A DNA stretch of 25,220 nt from Bacillota bacterium (lineage in GTDB: Bacteria; Bacillota; Sulfobacillia; JAJZYS01; JAJZLH01), in assembly GCA_021850485.1 (NCBI GenBank), contig JAJZLY010000004.1, positions 1-25,220 on the forward strand. The letters run 5' to 3'. Shown here piece by piece: positions 22,652 through 25,220 of this stretch; the stretch's first letter is position 1; each line of letters begins with the position of its first letter. A program made the position numbers and the translations under genes. The notes under the pieces were generated by a model. That model was not told the origin of the DNA. It ran no database searches and worked only from the letters and a program-made list of their open reading frames with translations.

Positions 22652-24445
22652 GTGGCACAGGCATCCGTTCCATCCAGGCAGGAGCTGCCCGTCGAAGAGT
22701 GCTGGGACCTGCAGGCGCTGTTCACTACTGAGCACGATTGGCAGCGACGGGGCGATGAGATCCTGAGTCAGGCTGAGGTGGTCGCCCAGTTCTCAGGACA
22801 GCTGGCCACCGGCCCAGCGCAGGTGGCTGCGGTCTTGGCCGCAGAGGACAAGCTCAGTCTGCTGGTCGAGCGATACCTCGGCTACGCTTCCTTTCGCCAT
22901 GACCAGGACACGCAGGACAGCGCCGGACTCAGCCTGGAGCAAAAGTCCCGGCAAGTGCTGGCCAAGGCCCAGGAGGCCGTCGCCTTCATCCGCCCGGAAC
23001 TGGTGGCGATGGCACCCGGCTTGTTGGAGGGATGGCTCCAAGCGGAAGCTGAACTGGCACCGTATCGGCACACCTTAGAGGAGATCTTGCGCCGTCGCTC
23101 CCACTGGCTGAGTCCGGATGTCGAAGCCGCCATCTCTGCACTTGGCCCGGCCTTGGACGGAGCCAGCCAAGCTGCCTCGCAGTTGTCCAACGCCGATTTC
23201 GACTTCGGAACGGTGCAAGACAGCGCCGGTGAGTCCCATCCGCTCAGTCACGGCCGCTACGGTCTGTACATGACCGGCCAAGACCGGGTGCTGCGCCAAA
23301 ACTCCTATCGCAAAGTCCAGCAGACCTACGCCGACCATCGCCACACCTTCGCCGCCACCTTGGCCCAGACCGCCGAGTTGGACGCCACCATCGCCCGACT
23401 CCGCCATTACCCCAGTGCGCTGGCGATGCGTCTGGATGAGCGCAGCCTGCCGGACGAGGTCTACCCGACCCTGCTGGCCGCCATCCACCGCAGCCTGCCC
23501 ACGCTTCATCGCTACCTAAGGTGGCGCAAAAAGCGCCTGGGCCTCGACGCACTGCACTTTTATGACCTGGCCGTACCGATCCAAGAAGACCCGGCCGTAT
23601 TTAGCTGGGAGGAGGCACAAAGCCTGGTGCGAGACGCCTTGGCACCGCTTGGCGACAACTATCAGCGCATGCTGAGCGCCTATTTGGGCAAGCACGCCAT
23701 TGACCACCTGGAGAACCGCGGCAAGCGGTCAGGTGCCTACAGTTCGGACGTCTACGACGTCCACCCTTACATCTTGATGACCTTCACCGGTGAGCGCCAA
23801 AGCGTGTTCACCCTGATCCACGAATTGGGCCATGCGTTGCACTCTTGCTTCAGCTCAAGCAATCAGTCCGTTCGTAACGCTCAGTACCCGATCTTCCTGG
23901 CAGAAGTCGCCTCCACCGCCAACGAACATCTGCTGCTCGAGCACATGGTCAAGCACGCCGCAAACGGCCAAGAGCGGCTGGTCCTGTTGGACAGCCTGGC
24001 CCGGGACTACCTGGGCACCGTCTACCGCCAGGCGTTTTTCGCCGAGTTCGAGCAAGCCTTCCACGCCGCCCACGAGGCTGGCAAGCCGCTTACCGCCGAG
24101 AGCATCTCGGCCATCTACCGGCAGACCATCGAGCGCTTCTACGGCGACGCCGTTGAGGTCGACGCCGAGACAGAGATGGAGTGGGCCCGCATCCCGCACT
24201 TTTACTTCAGCTTCTACGTATTCCAGTACGCCACCGGCTTTCTGGCCGCCTCCGCCCTGATGGAAGGGGTGCGGCGGGACCCGGGCGCCGCCCAGCGCTA
24301 CGTCGACTTTCTGGCCCTGGGCGGGTCCTTGGATCCGCTGCCCGCACTGCGGAAGGCAGGGGTAGACATGGCCGATGTCGCCTCGTTGGAAGCCGGACTC
24401 GCCGCCTTCGACCGCTTGGTCAGCGAATTGGAGGCGTCCCAGTAA
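22652..24445 (+). CDS. pepF: oligoendopeptidase F (M3 family)
   Basis: A cytoplasmic zinc metallopeptidase degrading oligopeptides. The 597-residue protein has the M3 zinc site HELGHALH (His390, Glu391, His394) and the third ligand Glu418 in LAEVASTANEH, with the usual helical N-terminal oligopeptidase-F region. Length is normal. GTG 22652 follows AAGGGGAG at 22637-22644 in a 38-base gap after xerC, with no visible terminator, so it may be read through from topA. Confidence 0.96.
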   Translation: MAQASVPSRQELPVEECWDLQALFTTEHDWQRRGDEILSQAEVVAQFSGQLATGPAQVAAVLAAEDKLSLLVERYLGYASFRHDQDTQDSAGLSLEQKSRQVLAKAQEAVAFIRPELVAMAPGLLEGWLQAEAELAPYRHTLEEILRRRSHWLSPDVEAAISALGPALDGASQAASQLSNADFDFGTVQDSAGESHPLSHGRYGLYMTGQDRVLRQNSYRKVQQTYADHRHTFAATLAQTAELDATIARLRHYPSALAMRLDERSLPDEVYPTLLAAIHRSLPTLHRYLRWRKKRLGLDALHFYDLAVPIQEDPAVFSWEEAQSLVRDALAPLGDNYQRMLSAYLGKHAIDHLENRGKRSGAYSSDVYDVHPYILMTFTGERQSVFTLIHELGHALHSCFSSSNQSVRNAQYPIFLAEVASTANEHLLLEHMVKHAANGQERLVLLDSLARDYLGTVYRQAFFAEFEQAFHAAHEAGKPLTAESISAIYRQTIERFYGDAVEVDAETEMEWARIPHFYFSFYVFQYATGFLAASALMEGVRRDPGAAQRYVDFLALGGSLDPLPALRKAGVDMADVASLEAGLAAFDRLVSELEASQ

Positions 24446-24466
24446 GCGGCACGAGGAGGTCACGGC

Positions 24467-25022
24467 CTGCCTACTGACGGCCAGCCGATTAGCCCAGCGA
24501 CGATCGTCTTGACCGGGGTCATGGCGGCAGGCAAATCCACGGTCGCAGCACTCTTGGCCGAGCGATTCAGCCACTCCGTACACCTGCGGCGACCTCTTCC
24601 GGCGCATGATTGTCAATGGGCGAGCGCCGGTGCGCCCAGGACTTTGGTCTGAGGATCACAGCCAGCTGCGGCTTCGCTATCGGCTGGCCGCCCAGGCTAG
24701 CGACGCATATGCTGAGGCCGGCTTCACGGTCGTGGTCCAAGACGTGATCGTCGGCAACTTCCTGACCGACTTCGTGCAGGCCTTGCACCATCAGCCGGTG
24801 TTCGTGGTGGTGCTGACCCCATCCGCCGATGCCGTGCAGCGGCGCGAGGCCCAACGCCCCAAGAAGGGTTACGTGGATGGCTGGACCGTGCCGGAATTGG
24901 ACCGAGTGCTACGGACGCAGACTCCGCCGATTGGGTTGTGACTGGACTCCTCAGAGCAAACGGCAGAACAGACGGCGGACGAGGCGTATCGACGGCTTTG
25001 GGCAGAGGCGCGGGTGCGTTAG
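24467..25022 (+). pseudogene. broken P-loop kinase (chloramphenicol-phosphotransferase-like)
   Basis: The gene begins behind AGGAGGT (24454-24460) with a CTG at 24467 and reads IVLTGVMAAGKSTVAALLAERF, a Walker A motif. At about 24587 the frame breaks: SVHL is followed in another frame by GDLFRRMIVNGRAPV, which fits loss of 2 bases or gain of 1. That second frame continues (FTVVVQDVIVGNFL ... PKKGYVDGWTVPELDRVLRT) to a TGA at 24939-24941, where relatives appear to have Trp, and then on in frame through LDSSEQTAEQTADEAYRRLW to TAG at 25020-25022. Two independent lesions make a functional product unlikely. The family is AAA_33/CPT-like small-molecule kinases; the substrate is unknown. Confidence 0.8.
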
Positions 25023-25144
25023 ACACTTTGGGTAGCCTTTAGGGTTCCGAGGATCCACCGGCCGGCCCTTTCACCAATCGTGGGCAAAGAGGTCGGCTCT
25101 AGGATGAAACCTGTGGGGTGAGTGGTGAGAGAGGGGGGAAATAG

Positions 25145-25197
25145 CGGAAGCAGCTCCAAATCTGGCGGTACTGGCCAACAGAAAAGGAGTGCTTCCG
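25145..25197 (+). repeat. imperfect inverted repeat before the last open frame
   Basis: CGGAAGCAGCTCC (25145-25157) pairs with GGAGTGCTTCCG (25186-25197) with one bulged base, leaving a 28-base interior. The right arm overlaps the ribosome site of the following frame. It may be the end of an insertion element or a leader hairpin; the window ends too soon to tell. Confidence 0.5.
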
Positions 25198-25198
25198 T

Positions 25199-25220
25199 GT
25201 GGATGAGCGTATCGCAGCGC
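25199..25220 (+). CDS. start of an unidentified gene cut by the window edge
   Basis: AAAAGGAG (25182-25189) precedes GTG at 25197 and GTG at 25199. The second gives VDERIAA, which would fit the start of some transposases, but seven residues cannot establish this. The stretch 25023-25144 before it shows no gene and no clear terminator. Confidence 0.3.

Noticed and set aside
24939-24941. TGA read as tryptophan or selenocysteine
   Set aside because: TGA terminates many intact genes here (fapR, fabD, fabG, acpP, fabF, ffh, trmD), and the same gene also carries a frameshift.

Overview
This is a GC-rich, tightly packed stretch of housekeeping genes. It most likely comes from a deep-branching, spore-forming Bacillota with high GC (a Sulfobacillus-, Thermaerobacter- or Symbiobacterium-like lineage). 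The reasons are FapR control of the fatty-acid genes, a spoVS gene, the Bacillus-type order smc-ftsY-ylxM-ffh-rpsP-khpA-rimM-trmD-rplS-lepB-rnhB, and topA followed by a Xer recombinase. The genus cannot be fixed from the sequence alone.

Layout: (1) 1-1093, the 3' part of a TnpB-type (IS200/IS605 superfamily) element with a structured, probably omega-RNA-coding 3' end. It abuts the C-terminal remnant of a uridine-kinase-like gene that it seems to have interrupted. (2) 1101-8162, yceD-rpmF, a strong terminator, a sigma-A-like promoter, then fapR-plsX-fabD-fabG-acpP-fabF-rnc. fabH is absent from its usual place, and the RNase III has a long Ala/Pro/Arg-rich tail. (3) 8159-8746 (minus), a helix-turn-helix regulator with an apparently inactive LexA/S24-like C-terminal domain. 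(4) 8968-13279, spoVS, smc, ftsY. (5) 13276-17745, a promoter and then ylxM-ffh-rpsP-khpA-rimM-trmD-rplS-lepB, many overlapping by a few bases. (6) 17873-19515, rnhB, converging with a secreted PG-binding/LysM/NlpC-P60 hydrolase. (7) 19546-24445, a divergent promoter, then topA, a XerC-like recombinase and pepF. (8) 24467-25220, a P-loop kinase gene broken by a frameshift and a stop, followed by an inverted repeat and the start of another open frame at the window edge.

The genes serve membrane lipid synthesis and its feedback control (fapR to fabF), ribosome and tRNA maturation (rpmF, rnc, rpsP, khpA, rimM, trmD, rplS), protein targeting and export (ftsY, ylxM, ffh, lepB), and chromosome segregation and topology (smc, topA, xerC, rnhB). 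I found no clear new defence or biosynthetic system. The points most worth checking are the TnpB element with its kinase remnant, the RNase III tail, the divergent Ffh, the counter-strand regulator and hydrolase that share CTAG stops with their neighbours, and several genes whose best start is CTG. No rRNA, tRNA or CRISPR array was seen, and no gene-free stretch exceeds about 300 bases.
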